Source: Casuarina equisetifolia
Lineage: Eukaryota > Streptophyta > Magnoliopsida > Fagales > Casuarinaceae
DNA length: 64,000 nucleotides
Assembly: GCA_028551475.1 (NCBI GenBank)
Contig: CM052358.1
Location: 9,469,938 to 9,533,937, forward strand
Direction of reading: 5' to 3'
Shown here: positions 1-12,068 of the stretch, piece by piece
Position numbering within the stretch: position 1 is the stretch's first letter
Layout of the letters: every line of letters starts with the position of its first letter
The notes under the pieces: generated by a model
The model's database searches: none
What the model saw: the letters and a program-made list of their open reading frames with translations, nothing else
What the model was told of the DNA's origin: nothing
Program-made: the position numbers and the translations under genes

Positions 1-630
1 ATCTCTTCTTAGACCAAGCGGCAAGCTGGAAAAAGCAATATAGTGGCGTCACGATGCGGTCCTAGCTTGGCTGGAAAAAATTGTGGACAACAACTTAGAG
101 CCCTTTGTGTCATGAACTGGGAATGCAAGTAAAAAATATGGGAAGTTTTTAGATCGAAGATCAAGGTATGGCAGATACTTGGGAGGAAATAGATGTGCAA
201 GAACCCTTTGTTTTATGTACATGTGGGCGCTGTAAATGTCGTGTAAATGAAAGAATTGAAGAGAGGACGCAAGAAACAAGGCTCATGGAATTTTTACTTG
301 GCCTCCCAGAATCCTACAAGACACTTTGAACCACTGTTTTGACAAGAATCTCTTAACCCAACATTGATCTAGCCTTTAGCATGTGTAAAGAAGAGTATCA
401 ACAATTGCACGCTGATCTCCCATATTTTTGTCGAAATCGATGGCATTATTGACAAACAGGACCGGCCACATTTTGCTTTCCTCTCCAGCACAACAGCTCA
501 CGTCAAGCCGCTTCTCTAGGCAAACTCGTGGGTGGCCACAGCTACAAATCGGGCCACGCATGCAAGAAGTGCTACCATCTGATCGGTTACCAGAGTGGAT
601 TACCAGAGATGGCTGGAGAAAGAAACCTTA
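1..630 (+). mobile_element. Ty1-copia gag fossil
   Basis: Read on the plus strand, about 200-330 resembles the end of the UBN2-type gag domain of copia elements (a Cys-rich stretch, then a segment like FLLGLPESYKTL). About 550-620 resembles a gag zinc knuckle (CYKCHLIG-like). The frame is broken several times and neither LTR is seen, so this is an old, truncated copy that probably continues to the left of the window. Confidence 0.6.
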
Positions 631-1748
631 AAATTGTTTGTCTTAACCTTAAAATTGTTTGTGCCCTTTTAATGTGACAATAATGTGATAATAATGTGGC
701 AACACATGGCTATTAATTGAGTATTTCATGGGCCTACAAAGTATAATTAAGATCGATTGTCACCTTACATGGAAACAACTAGTTTAAGGTTTCATTTCTT
801 TAAATCTCACCCACGCTTTACAACAACTAGCATATATTTCGATTAAACCACTTGGTAGTCCTCAACACTTTTTTGTTATTGTCCACACCTAGAGTTTTTG
901 ACTTGTATAAACCCCAAAAGTAACGAGGATAGTGGATTGGACTTACTCTAGTTTTTAGGCTCATGTATAGTTTCTGACTTATCTTTTATTCCATTGCATT
1001 GTTAAATGTTGACTCACAACCTTGTAATCACATGAAAAAAGGTATTGCCTAGTGAGTCAAGACTTAAATGATTGTATTTTCCCTTTGGTTTGCCAGGGAC
1101 GTAGGCACATTACCAAACAATGTAATTTAATTTTGTTTCTCTTAAAGGCTTAGGGATATTCAAAATTTATAAGATACTTCACAAATGCTCTTCTTTCTTA
1201 TGTGGGGTTTAAGTGTTAATATTTTCATGCAGTCCCATTTTCGATTTTATTTTGTCAACAAAGAATTGACCCAACTATGAGATTTGGGTCAGCACACATG
1301 AAATAAGACCTAGCTCGGAAATCATCTTAAAGGCCCAAATGCTTCTTTCCAGCATTCCTTATTTGCATCATGTTTAGCACAATTAAATCTCATATTCATC
1401 AATAGGAATCATACTGAAATCTTAACAAGTATATAAAACTCTCTTGTATTCTTTCATTCATAAGTAATTGTGACTAGAGCGTATAGCTCGTGGGTCACTC
1501 CAGAATCCTCTCTGTTGATTTCTCATGCTTTAGTGAAAGATGGATTTGCTGCCTCCAGCCACACCAGTTTTATTTTGCTCATTTTGTCATAAATATTGGT
1601 TCGTCTACTTATCATCAACATATATGCATAATTTTTTATAGGCGTATTTTTTTGAAAGATTAATATTATGTACCGAGTTAATTGTAAATATTCACGTAAG
1701 AACAATGGTACGGTGAGATTATGAACGTTGACAGCATAAGCATTACTC

Positions 1749-1790
<42 letters not shown>

Positions 1791-2077
1791 TATAATTATT
1801 TATAAATCCTTGTAATATATGATTTTTTTTTTCTCCATTTGCGATTCCTAATTGATTTATTGACTTTGTGAAAAAAATGTGATTTTTAGACCTGTAAAAA
1901 TGATTTCATAGACTCGTTTAGTCAAGAAGAATATATTTTCCTCGCAGTCAACACCGTCCTTAAATTACACTTCTGGACCTTAAAATCATCCGGATCCGGG
2001 TTACAAAAACGGGTCCAACCGACCTTCCATCTACGGTCCAAAACCACGAAAGAGAGAGACGGAGGGAGAGGGCGAAA
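631..2077. other. Intergenic, upstream of the COX23-like gene
   Basis: AT-rich sequence with no supportable gene. It contains an (ATT)n microsatellite at about 1750-1792. The last 100 bases are purine-rich (GAGAGA runs at about 2050-2070) and are probably the 5' UTR and core promoter of the gene starting at 2078. No clear TATA box is visible, as is common for housekeeping genes. Confidence 0.5.
1750..1792. repeat. (ATT)n microsatellite
   Basis: About fourteen uninterrupted ATT/TTA units, followed by a degenerate AT-rich tail. Confidence 0.9.
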
Positions 2078-4580
2078 ATGGCATCGAAAGCTTCAACACC
2101 GCCATATCCAAGCGCTGCAAGAATCGCTGATTCTCCATGTTATCCTCAGTACACTGCTTCTCTCAAATGTAAGCGTTTTACCTTCAGACCTTTCCTTTCT
2201 TCTCCAGGTCATGAATTTTAATCTTTTCTTTGTTCTGTGTATCTTGGTCTTCTGTTGCCTTTCAGCCTTTCTCCTCTTTGTTTATGCAATTACTCCGCAA
2301 ATTAGAGACTTAATTCTTTCACGTCTTTGTGTTCTATGGTTTCCACTCTCTGATTTCGTTAATTTCGGTTTTTTGTTTTACCAACTATTTTTGGGACAGT
2401 AAGGTTTTGAGTTTCATAGTTACAAACAAATGCATATTTTGTGAAGATCAATATGTAGGTTGAGTTTGTGAATTACTGAATTGGCTCTATCATATAAAGA
2501 AGGAGTTTTTCTTGGAATTTTTAATCTGATAGAACTAGAAAAGAATTGTATTAGAGTTTTAAATTACTTAAAGATGGAACCTTTTCTTCTCTTTAGAACA
2601 AAAGAGATCGAGTACAAAGCACAAGTTAGAATACAATAAGTCCTCGAGACTAATATATATTCTCAAAAGATGCAGGACATGAGAAAATAGAGATCTGTAA
2701 GGTCGTATGTGCGCTAGGTGAACTTTTATAAAGAAAGTTAGAACTGAAAGTTTGTGACAATGGACACAATATCCAAAAGTACATGGTGGAATTACATGGT
2801 TTTAACTAACCAAGCTTTTCGCTTTTCCTTTATGGTACCTTTTAGTAGAGGAGTTTGAGTGGTGATTTCGAATTACTGTGATGCTAGTAGCACAATTTTG
2901 GAGGGTTGTGGTAGTTTTCAGTGTTGTTTCCTCGGGTGAGTTCAGATGTTTTAGCCAGATTTTTAGTGGAGCAGTTTACTTAAAATTGTATAAAGTGGAC
3001 AGAAAGATATCAATAATGTCTGCCTCTTAATGCCCAGCCGTTTGCCTGCCTGTCTTGGAAACATTGGCTTAAGCTTTGTTGTTGGTTATGGAGTTCTGAC
3101 AATAGTCAATAGGGATAAGCTTACTCCTGCTTCACTTCTATCGGGGTCTTATAAGATTTTGTTATTGGACTGTTGCATACTGTGCCCACGAGCAAATTTC
3201 GTCAACATTGCGTAATAGAACTTTTATTTATGCAATGTAACTTAATTTCCTTTTTAAGGCTTGCTGGTGAGTCATCCTCGGAGGATCTTTTTCATTTTTT
3301 AAAATGTCTCTTTCTGTCATTGAGCCATCTACGCATGGAAGGGTTCTGATGGCTGTGTATAAGGCTTGTTACAGGTCACATGTAAGTTCTTTTGCATGTA
3401 ATGGTCTACATTCTATGTCATATTTTGAAACATCGGTAATCTGTAATCTAAATAAAAGCTTATTTTATAACGAGAAAGCTTGGAGCTAGTAGTGAGTAAT
3501 CTTACTGAAAGCTTATTTTCTTGCAAGCACATGACCATAACCCTATAATTTGATTTGCTTTTTTGGAGCCATACATAATGTCAATGTTTTGTATGAAACT
3601 CATTAGGGTTTCTCATATGCTTTTTGTATTACGTTAAATTTCATATTTCCTCTTGTATTGCTATCATAGTGGACCGACCTTCAGAGTGGTTTAGTCAATT
3701 GTTGCCACTCAATCTTGTAAACACGTTTCAATTTTAACTGAACGTTGGTGGCAAAGGGAGATATTCAGGGAGAGCTCACATGATTCTTCATTTCTTGAGA
3801 GACAATTTATCCATTAGTTGTATAGTCTTTCAACTATTGGTGGTACAAGCTGATATTGAGACTTAATTAGATCACATGAGAGAAAATGTCTTGAATGCAC
3901 CCGCAACATCAGCTACTCTGATTATAGGAACCCTTTTATGATTGTGTAGAACAAAGCTATTGAATCAACTTTTACAATTACATCTATGGGTATTGTTATG
4001 CTGTACAATTGATGTAATTCAACAATACTATCTGAAGCTCCTCCAACGGAGCTACTCATCCGCGGACCTCATGGACTCCTAGGCCTAGCTTCTCGTTTCA
4101 AAAGAATTTCTCACCAATGTTATGAATTAATTTTGCCGCTATACTTTCAGGTTTGGAAGAATTTAGGTCAGACAGGAGCAAATGTCAAGAACATTTTGAT
4201 ATTTACAAGGAATGCAAGAAAAAAGAGGTAATTGATCTCCTTAATTATTTTAAGTCTTCCGGCTTTTCATGTTATATCTATTATCGAAATTCATGAAAAG
4301 TTTTTTTGAAAAGATAAATGTTCGTTAGCAACAGTGATTCCATACCTGATGTAAATACTGACAGATGGTATAACGCAGATTCCGCAAAATCCGCGACCCC
4401 CCCCCCCCCCCCCCCTCTTTCTTTTCTTCTTTCTATTCTTGAATGGCTTATAGTTTTAGAACTACTGATTCTTCTTCTTTCTTGAGTGCGGCTTATAGTT
4501 TTACAACCATTGATTCTTCTTCTTTTCGATAGAGGGAAGCTCGACTGGAACGCAACAGAAGCAGGTCTTTCTTCTCATGA
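2078..4580 (+). CDS. COX23: Twin CX9C mitochondrial protein, COX23/CHCHD7-like
   Basis: Three exons: 2078-2168, 4151-4227 and 4533-4580, giving 71 residues. All borders are GT-AG and phases are continuous (1, then 0). The protein has exactly two CX9C motifs, CYPQYTASLKC and CQEHFDIYKEC, which form the CHCH helical hairpin oxidised by Mia40 in the mitochondrial intermembrane space. A basic tail follows (REARLERNRSRSFFS). Known family members of this size act in cytochrome c oxidase assembly or copper handling. The start is the first ATG after a purine-rich leader and leads straight into the conserved N-terminus. Intron 1 is almost 2 kb, very long for such a small gene. Intron 2 carries a C19 run and a duplicated 3' splice-site region. 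The gene is unrelated to the P450 genes downstream. Recognition is by motif and memory of plant homologues; the exact family name (COX23 or COX19-like) is less certain than the twin CX9C assignment. Confidence 0.92.
4397..4415. repeat. C19 homopolymer in COX23-like intron 2
   Basis: Nineteen consecutive C residues followed by a T/C-rich stretch, about 120 bases before the exon 3 acceptor. The strand asymmetry (C then T-rich) extends the polypyrimidine character of the intron end. The run length may vary or be a sequencing artefact. Confidence 0.9.
4445..4528 (+). repeat. Direct repeat of the 3' splice-site region, COX23-like intron 2
   Basis: Two copies of about 39 bases (4445-4483 and 4490-4528), each running from GGCTTATAGTTTTA to a TTCTTCTTCTTT pyrimidine tract. 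The second is followed by the acceptor used for exon 3; the first ends next to a TTGAG sequence that could act as a weak alternative acceptor. Confidence 0.75.
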
Positions 4581-5386
4581 AAATCCTCTTGGGATTTGCT
4601 ACTCAAAACTTTAATCAGCAGGGGGTGGATTCGAGCCCATTACAAGCATCAATCCCTCTTCCCTTCTCATGCAGATCTTTGCTGAGTTCCAACGCCAGTT
4701 ATGGAGCTGATACCATGTCATTGTTAGAAAAGTTGAATAAAATTTTGTTCGAGTTTGCTCAATTAATTTTCTTTCGTAAGGTTTAAGTTAAGGGCTTTCT
4801 TTCATCCCAAAATGCAGATGTGGGTTTCTCTAAAGGATTACTATATTGTTGTCATATGCCCTTGGAAACAAACTTTCGTGGTAATGCACCGTTTTGCTTT
4901 GAACATGTAATGTGTATTGCACTTGCTGGTGCGGTGTTTTCTGTATTTCGGCTACTTAATTTGTGCGATCTGCATCGTCAGAGTGAGTAATTAAGTATTA
5001 TTTGGTTCGTTTGCATAAAGGATTTGAATTTTTCTTAAGCTGAAAAATGTTTCGAAACGGATGCATTTCTAATTTGTTCTTGGAGCTATGATAGAGTCGT
5101 GTTATCTAAAGGGATTTTCTTTCTTCTTGTTGCATATCTTGAAAAACAAAACCATGTTGAAGTCTTAAATATTCAACATCTAAGGGACAAAGCTCTTAAG
5201 AACAACACCCGTTCGTGCTTGCCAAGGACCTGGTTAATGTCAGAACTCGTGCGTACAGCGATACTGCAGCTTTTTCAATATTTGGTGTGCATACCGCCTT
5301 TTTCCGAGAGAGGATAACAGCGCAACAATGGCAGCAGTTCTCCTTATTCTTTTCCCGCTACAGGGTTGGGGACAAAGCAGTGCAAC
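4581..5386. other. Spacer with copy of the CYP714 downstream flank
   Basis: From about 4690 onward this sequence is clearly homologous to 14258-14965 (shared blocks such as GTTGAATAAAATTTTGTTCG). It is therefore the 3' flank of the minus-strand CYP714 copy rather than a gene. A GAGCTGATACCA motif at about 4698 resembles a tRNA-Met primer-binding site read on the minus strand and also occurs at the equivalent position in the second copy. Short open frames at 5099-5484 run antisense to the P450 tail and are not supported. Confidence 0.6.
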
Positions 5387-8300
5387 TCACGCCTTACTCA
5401 CCTGAAGGCGAACGCCATGCTCAGGTGTTAGAAACACCCCAAACGTTGGGGAGTGCTGGTATGTGGGCGAGAGCGAGAGGCTGAACTTGGACGGCACGAG
5501 AGAAAAGATACGTTGGCCGACGCAAATACGAGCTCCAAGTCCAAATGGCATAAAAGCCTGTGGAAACTTGCTAGCTGCAAGAGCTCCGTGGACAAATCTT
5601 TCTGGATTGAAGTGGTAGGCATCAGGCCCCCATAGAACAGGTTGTTGCTGCAGCATCGCAATAGGAACCCAAAAGTCCATGCCTTTAGGGATTAATATAT
5701 CTTTAAACTTGATGTCCTGCAAAGCCGTTCTTATGACAAGCGGCACTGCTGGGTAGAGGCGCAATGTCTCTTGAATGACCATACCATACTGCAAATAGTC
5801 ACAAAGATTAGTAAAGACTTGGATAATTTTTTTCATTTATCTGGGGTAAGTAGGACTTGAAAAGAAACCTATCTAAGTTATAGAACTCAATCATCTCTTC
5901 TGTCTTCAAGTTTGAAAAATGTACGGACAAATTCTTAAGAGTTAATATTTGGCAGACTCTCAACGTGATGCACATATCAGAATTTACAAGTATAATTATC
6001 GAACTTGTACTATAATTGATCTAGAGAGATAATCAACCTGATTCTCACAGTTTTTCATCTTTGTGGCGTATCAGGATGCTTTCTGCCCACTGAAAACACC
6101 CTTAATGGCCATAATGTCCGTATCAGTTAGTGTAAAGCTTTTTAGCATGCAAAGTTTTAGATGTGAATTGTATGGACCACTTACTGTTTTCATGTTTCGA
6201 AGCATATCAACATCCAGAGGGCCGTCTTTACATATTTCAAGCACCTCTGCACGACAACGAGCTTGCCATTCGGGATGTGCAGCTAATAACATCAAGCCCC
6301 ATATCGCAGTAAGAGCAACAGTCTCATGGCCAGCAACATATAAATTCTTGCAGTTGCCCAGGATGAACTCGTCAGAAGAGAGAGGCGATGATACGCCATT
6401 ATAATCACCAGAAACTTTGGCCCCTCAATTAACATTTGCAGAAGATCCTTCTCAGAAGTAGTTGCCACCCGTTATTTTACTACGTTTCGTGTCATGCAGT
6501 TGACCTCTTTCTCTAATTTCCATATCTCCCTGTTCAGTTTGATTGGCAGGAATCTACTTTGATTTGTATTGACCGCATCCCAGTTAGGGGTGTTCACAAA
6601 CAATAAGAATATTAATTTCAAGTGAATGTATAGTAAACATAAACAAAAACTGGTTGGCTGAAAGAACGTGTTCTCTGTTCCTTCATGATAACAAATGTGT
6701 TTTAAGTTTGAGAATCACATATCGCCAGAAGATTTTATGTTATATGAAGACATCAATGCAACTATACCTTAAGCCAGGAATTCCCATAGGTCTCTTTGAC
6801 AAGACATCTCCAAGAGTTCCTAGTTTTGAGAATATTTCTTCTCCTCGAGAATAATCGCTTCCAAAACATACTTTTGAGATTACATCCGCCGTCAAGCTTG
6901 TCAAATCCTTGTCGATTGTAATGTCTGCAATTCCTCCCTCATTTTCAATTCTTCTCTCCCAAGATCTTATAGTTGAGTTTGTAGACTCCACCATTAGATT
7001 TATCATGCCCTTTTGAAGGGATTCAAGTTAAAATATGTTGCGAGTATAACACTGATATCTTGGGTGCTGTGTCTGTGTAAGTACTGTGGGGAGAAACATG
7101 TAGATTAGTATTAGTGAAGCGTATGCTTTTGGCATTTACCTTAACTTTTTCAATGTAGAATTCTGGGGCAATAATCTTTCTTTGGAGAGCCCAAAGTGGG
7201 CCATTTGACGATGCGATACCCCTCCCTGCCAGGGCGCCACGCTCCTTTATTATATAAGAAGGCTTTCCTATGCCGAAAGAAGTGTGAAGGCCAATCTCCT
7301 TCACTATCTCTGGGTCAGTTATGCACAACATCTGCATGTATCCAAATGAAAACAAGAACGTCGGTCCTGCCACCGATACAGGAGTTGACTATATTCAGTA
7401 CCATGGAAGATTTTAAACAAGCAGTGAAAGCGAAGAGAAGGTGAAGAATTAGGGTTCGTTATATGGGTTTTGCATCATTTGCTTGTCGAGCAGAACTGTA
7501 TGTTGTTCAAGCATGTCCTTGTAACCCCAAAGACAGGCTGCAATTGGACGTAAAACAGAAGAAAAAATGGACATCTGCTTGTGTCTTATGCAGAGATAAA
7601 AAACAGAAAAGTTAACAATGGTAAGACTCTTCGCGAAATGTTAAAAGCCCGAATAAACCTTAGAGCAGAATCTACTGATCGCAAATCCTTTTCCATTTTT
7701 CTTTTTCCTTTATGGAGTAAGGATAATAATTCTGAAGCCCTATGGGGCTTCATGGTAGTAGCTGACGAAAGACAAAATAAAAAATTAAAGAAAGAAAACG
7801 ATACCCCATACACTCGGGATGATGTCCAGTGACTATAACAACATTAGAAACGACAGAAATGGCAGAAAACATTGGGAAGAAATGAAAATACAGTGAAATC
7901 CTCAAAATTCAATCCTCAAAATGTAAATGGATTTCCGACAACATTCTGAAAAGTTCGAGGTTCCTAGTACCGGATTTTACTAATAGACGTTGACAAGTGC
8001 AATGGAGAACTCTATTCTTTAAATCCAGTTCCACCAACATTTATGAACAGATGAAGTTAGGGAAGGAAACACCAGTAACAATCATAGGAAAACACAGAAA
8101 CGAAAAGGAAAGACGAGCGTGGAAAATGATGCAGATAGTGCAAACTGCCATGCATCAATCGTAGTGGAAGACTACTCAGAAGTTATAAGGATACATAAGG
8201 ATCTCTTGGTCTTCTACCTCTTTTATTTTTTAACGACTCATTATATTTTTCCCTTCAAGCTTAAAAAGGAAAAGAAGGGGAAGAAAAAAAGATGATACCG

Positions 8301-8617
8301 TATTCGTTTCGCCACTGCTCCAGAAAAGGGAACACTTTGGAAGGCCAATCATGAGCAACATGGACACCGTTGGTGTTGTGGTCTGCTGGAGAGGTTGCCG
8401 CGGCAGCCTGAGCACTGAGCTTGATTCTCTTTATGTCCGGCAAATTCCCCAGAAGAAATGAAGGCGAAGGCCCACTGATCCCTTGCTTTCGGAGCTTTGA
8501 TGTCAGCCTTTTTGGCTTCAACAGCAAGGAGTCGGAGAGTTGCCAAAGTAGTACTACTAACCCACATAATAAAGCCGATTGAATGATCTTTACTGCGAGG
8601 ATTAGTTCTTCTCCCAT
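5387..8617 (-). pseudogene. CYP714-family P450 pseudogene (copy A)
   Basis: The five-exon structure is retained: exons 8299-8617, 7140-7366, 6768-7009, 6185-6553 and 5387-5788, in transcript order. Exons 1-3 are open and closely match the intact copy at 14966-18734: an ER anchor (MGEELILAVK start), the hinge, and the DVISKVCFGSDYS region. Exon 4 has a TAA where the intact copy has a Gln codon (codon about 290), then a one-base deletion before the I-helix. Exon 5 still shows ETLR (K-helix), NPERF and the heme loop PFGLGARICVG, but lacks about nine residues directly after it. Exon 4 is 369 rather than 370 nt, consistent with the deletion. If transcribed, the product would stop before all catalytic motifs. 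Splice sites remain canonical, so decay is fairly recent. Family function, where known for CYP714, is gibberellin or terpenoid hydroxylation. Confidence 0.87.
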
Positions 8618-9616
8618 CTTCTTCTTGGGTGACTAATGTTCTATTGTTTTGGTGCTTGGTGAACTCTCTGTCCCTGTTCCTCTTTGTATTTATTATTTTC
8701 ACTGATGAACTTAGAAGATTCTTAGTATAAAGTTATCATGATCCCGATGAAACAATACAAAATTCTAGGTACAATGCCATCCAAATACAGCCAAGCTGTC
8801 TCTGTCAACAAGCAAATTGTCTCAAAAAATACCATCAGGGATGACATGTATACATAATTATTTCCTAATTCTATAAATGGTTTTATTAAAATAATAGTTG
8901 TTATAGATTGACTTTATATCTTTTTTCTACATTCAAATATCTTTGTTTTTTTCTTAGTGACCTATTTTAAAGGAAGAAGTTACACAATTTCTGATATAAA
9001 ACAGGATAAATTACCACTTGTGAACTGAATCCTTATCTCCCTCTCTTAAAAATCAATTCTAATGGAGGAAGTTGAATAGATTGTAACATGATAACAACAT
9101 CTATGATTGTTCATGAACTAAGTCATTGTAATTTCATCCTGTTGCTGGTAGCCATTGGAAGTGACTATCTTGCATTATTAAAGTATTGATTTGTGATTTT
9201 TCTTGTATTGTTAAGTGTCTTCTTCATTTAATGCTTCATTCCAAAGAAGAGAATGTAAACATTTCCTACTCTTTCGGGTACTCTGCAATTTTTCTACTCT
9301 CTTTCTTCATCCTCTTTATTTCTGCATCCATTTATAACATGGTTTCCAAGCAAATTTCTCGTTGATTCAGAGCTACGAATTTCGCAAGTGCAGGTGCATC
9401 ACATAGCTCAATGAAGTCATATCCTATATTATATTCATGTATGGGGACCAAATGTTTGGTTTCTTAATTATTTAGTCTTTATCATCCTCATCATGATGGT
9501 AAAGTAATTTTGTCGAAGAGAACATAAAACATTTACGAGTGAATTATGAACGAAGTCTAAGGGAGAAAGAGCGGTAGCAGAGGGCAGGCAGACACACAGA
9601 AGCAGAGCTACTCCTG
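8618..9616. other. Divergent spacer of the decayed CYP714 pair
   Basis: About 1 kb between two start codons pointing away from each other. Positions 8640-9130 match the upstream region of the intact minus copy (18740-19220), and 9425-9616 match the proximal promoter of the intact plus copy (23208-23399). This spacer therefore approximates the ancestral bidirectional promoter without the retroelement insertions seen in the second pair. TATATTATATT at about 9425 is a TATA candidate for the plus copy. Confidence 0.65.
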
Positions 9617-10034
9617 ATGGAAAAGATTATGGTATCATTGTTTGTGGGAGGGCCTTATACTGTTGCTGATGCATCTCTATAATCTCCTGGTATTAAAACC
9701 AAAACTTCTGCCGGAAAGACTTTAAAGACAAGGGATAAGAGGACCTTCTCCTTCATTTTTCTTTGGGAATATTCCTGACATGAAGAAGATTCAGCTGCAA
9801 GTTCCTGCAACACCAACAATCTCTATGGAGGATTACCCTGCAGCCATCACTCGTGACCGGCCTTCCACCGTCTTCCCACATTTCGTGCAGTGGAGAAATG
9901 ATTATGGTAATGACTTCTCTCTTCTTGTTTCCATTTTTCTCCCCTCCTGTTACACTATTTGTAAATAGGATGTATTGCGGTCTCATCTTTCAACCCCAAA
10001 CCTGGGTGATTTGCGATAGACTAAACTAAAACTG

Positions 10035-10114
<80 letters not shown>

Positions 10115-12068
10115 AGAAGAAATCCCTAAGATGAAATATACCTAGAGGCCAAAGAGCTAAGAAAAAACTCCTAGCCCCAAGAAGAGGCAGCCATGGTAGA
10201 TGAATTAGAAGTTCAAGGTAAGTCTAGTCCAGCTTATTGCCGGGTTGATTCTCGTTACTGGTATAGAAGACCATTTTCCCATCTCAACAAAGGTCTCTCG
10301 TCTCCCCACTCCACCACATTGATTTTTTTTTTTTTTTAAATAATGTCGTCTACTGTGAAGATGTGGATGCTGCTTATTACTTTTACCTTTTTATTTCACT
10401 AAAAAAAGGATATTTAGTTCTTAATAGATGATGAAATTTATATTTTTCTCCATAATTTTGTTGAAATGAAATTTCTATCTATATACACAATTTCTTACTA
10501 CATGTATAAAAAGTATAAAAGGGCATTTAAATGTTTTCTCGTGTACGATCTCCTCAACTAGGTTAACCAAGTGTAGAATATTCTGATATAATGACCTCCC
10601 GAAAAATATTTTATAGAGATAGTGAAAATTGAGCAAGTATCCTCTCTTTTTCATTTCTGGCTTTTGGAGTAGGGGTGGGGAAGGAAGACAGGGGGCCGAC
10701 CATTCATAAAATTGAGAAGAGATTCGACCATCATAGGGAGCTTACAGAGTAGCTTGACAATAATGGATGATTAGAGCTCTTTTGCTCACTCCAAAGCTTA
10801 CACGAGTTCTTGCTCCTACTGCATATATTGGCGGCGGGGCCAGTTTTCATGTATTCATCAGGAATGTACAAACATTGTGCCTAACAGTTTTAGAGATGGT
10901 GAAGGAAATCAGCCTCAACACATCCTTGTGCCTAGGTAAGCCATCCTATCACTCCGAAGACTACGAAGCGTTGTTGGGTCAGGGTATTCTGTCTTCAAGT
11001 GGCCCAATGTGGGCCCACCAAAGGAATACCATAGCTCCAGAACTCTACAAGGTTAAGGTAAACTCCCAGCTATGGACTATTTCTCGTTTCATAGAAGTCA
11101 AATATGGAAATCCAGCTTTTGTAGTTCTCGTCAAGATAACGTTAGCAACAACCACTTTTTAAGTTCTTCTTGACAGTGATATTTTGGAAAAAATCAATGT
11201 CATGTTCTTACCAGATTAAACACAGTAGGAAGATGATTCTTTTTTAAGTACATAAACCGACACATTTTCTTTCTCTTTCTTTCTTTTTTTAAGAAACAGC
11301 CATGAAATCAGGGTGATATTAGGCACTTATATTCCGTGAAGCAATAACAGTATGTTGAACCATCACAAGCATTCAATATGATCCTTTTGAAAAGGGAATG
11401 GTGCACCTGACGCTGGACTCGACAGCCTCAATGCTGGGAAAATGGGAGAGAAGAATTGAAAATAAAGGAGTAGCGGACATTGAAGTCGATGGTGATTGGA
11501 GAAGCTTATCTGCAGATAGCCTTTCAAGAGCCTGTTCTGGAGGTGACTATTGCAGAGGGGAAGAAATATTATTAAAAATTGGAAGCCTTCAAATAATGCT
11601 GACCAACGAAGGTGGGGGAGCTCTTGGCCTTAGGTATGATGGCATTTCAAACATTATAAAATTTCCTGTTGTTTTTTATGATGACCTTAGATTTTACCCT
11701 GCATATGGAAAAAATGATGTCACAGATTCTTGCCGACCAAACATAATGGAGCGATATGGAGAATAGAAAAATATATCAACTCAATGATATTAAAGGTTTT
11801 AAAACAGTGCGTTGAAGCATCATATGAGAAGGATCTTCAGGGTGCCAAAAGCAGTAATGACTATGATGGCCCGTCAAAGAATATTTCTCGGGACAAGTTC
11901 ATGGTGGATAATTGCCAAAACATCTACTTTGCCGGCCAGGAGACCACTGCCGTCACAGCCTCATGGAGCTTGATGCCCCTAGTTGCACATCCCGATTGGC
12001 AAGCTCGTGCTTGAGCTAAGGTTCTTGAAAGATGTGGGGATGGGGTACCGGACGCCGACATGCTCTTA
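9617..12068 (+). pseudogene. CYP714-family P450 pseudogene, 3'-truncated (copy C)
   Basis: Exons corresponding to those of the intact copy at 23400-26592: about 9617-9906, 10838-11057, 11395-11633 and 11726-12068. Lesions visible by alignment: one extra base early in exon 1 that shifts the frame within the membrane anchor; the intron 1 acceptor AG reads GG; a one-base and a six-base deletion in exon 2; an in-frame TGA near the end of exon 4. Exon 4 breaks off at the DADML motif, and exon 5, with the K-helix and heme loop, is missing. The I-helix survives as AGQETTAV. Copia-type sequence starts exactly at the truncation point, so insertion or recombination there removed the 3' end. Intron 1 holds a long (TA)n tract. 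Confidence 0.88.
10038..10108. repeat. (TA)n microsatellite in copy C intron 1
   Basis: About 35 TA units. The orthologous intron of the intact plus copy has only about 8 TA units (about 23838-23852) at the same place. Confidence 0.9.

Larger units (their letters stand above)
4690..12068. repeat. CYP714 head-to-head pair, unit 1 (decayed)
   Basis: Unit 1 of a duplicated divergent pair: a minus-strand copy (5387-8617), a short spacer, and a plus-strand copy (9617-12068). Homology to unit 2 (14258-26592) covers the 3' flank, all exons, introns and both proximal promoters. Unit 1 ends abruptly inside exon 4 of the plus copy, where retroelement sequence begins. Confidence 0.8.

Noticed and set aside
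5099-5484. Overlapping open frames on the plus strand near CYP714 copy A
   Set aside because: They cover the antisense of the P450 tail and flank, have no domain, and are not kept in the corresponding sequence at 14780-14990.
6063-6404. Open frame of 113 codons on the plus strand
   Set aside because: It is antisense to exon 4 of CYP714 copy A, and the similar frame at 15799-16011 is antisense to copy B; conservation comes from the P450 strand.
10038-10108. Regular AT repeat considered as a CRISPR-like or structural array
   Set aside because: Plain (TA)n microsatellite with no spacers; the window is eukaryotic.
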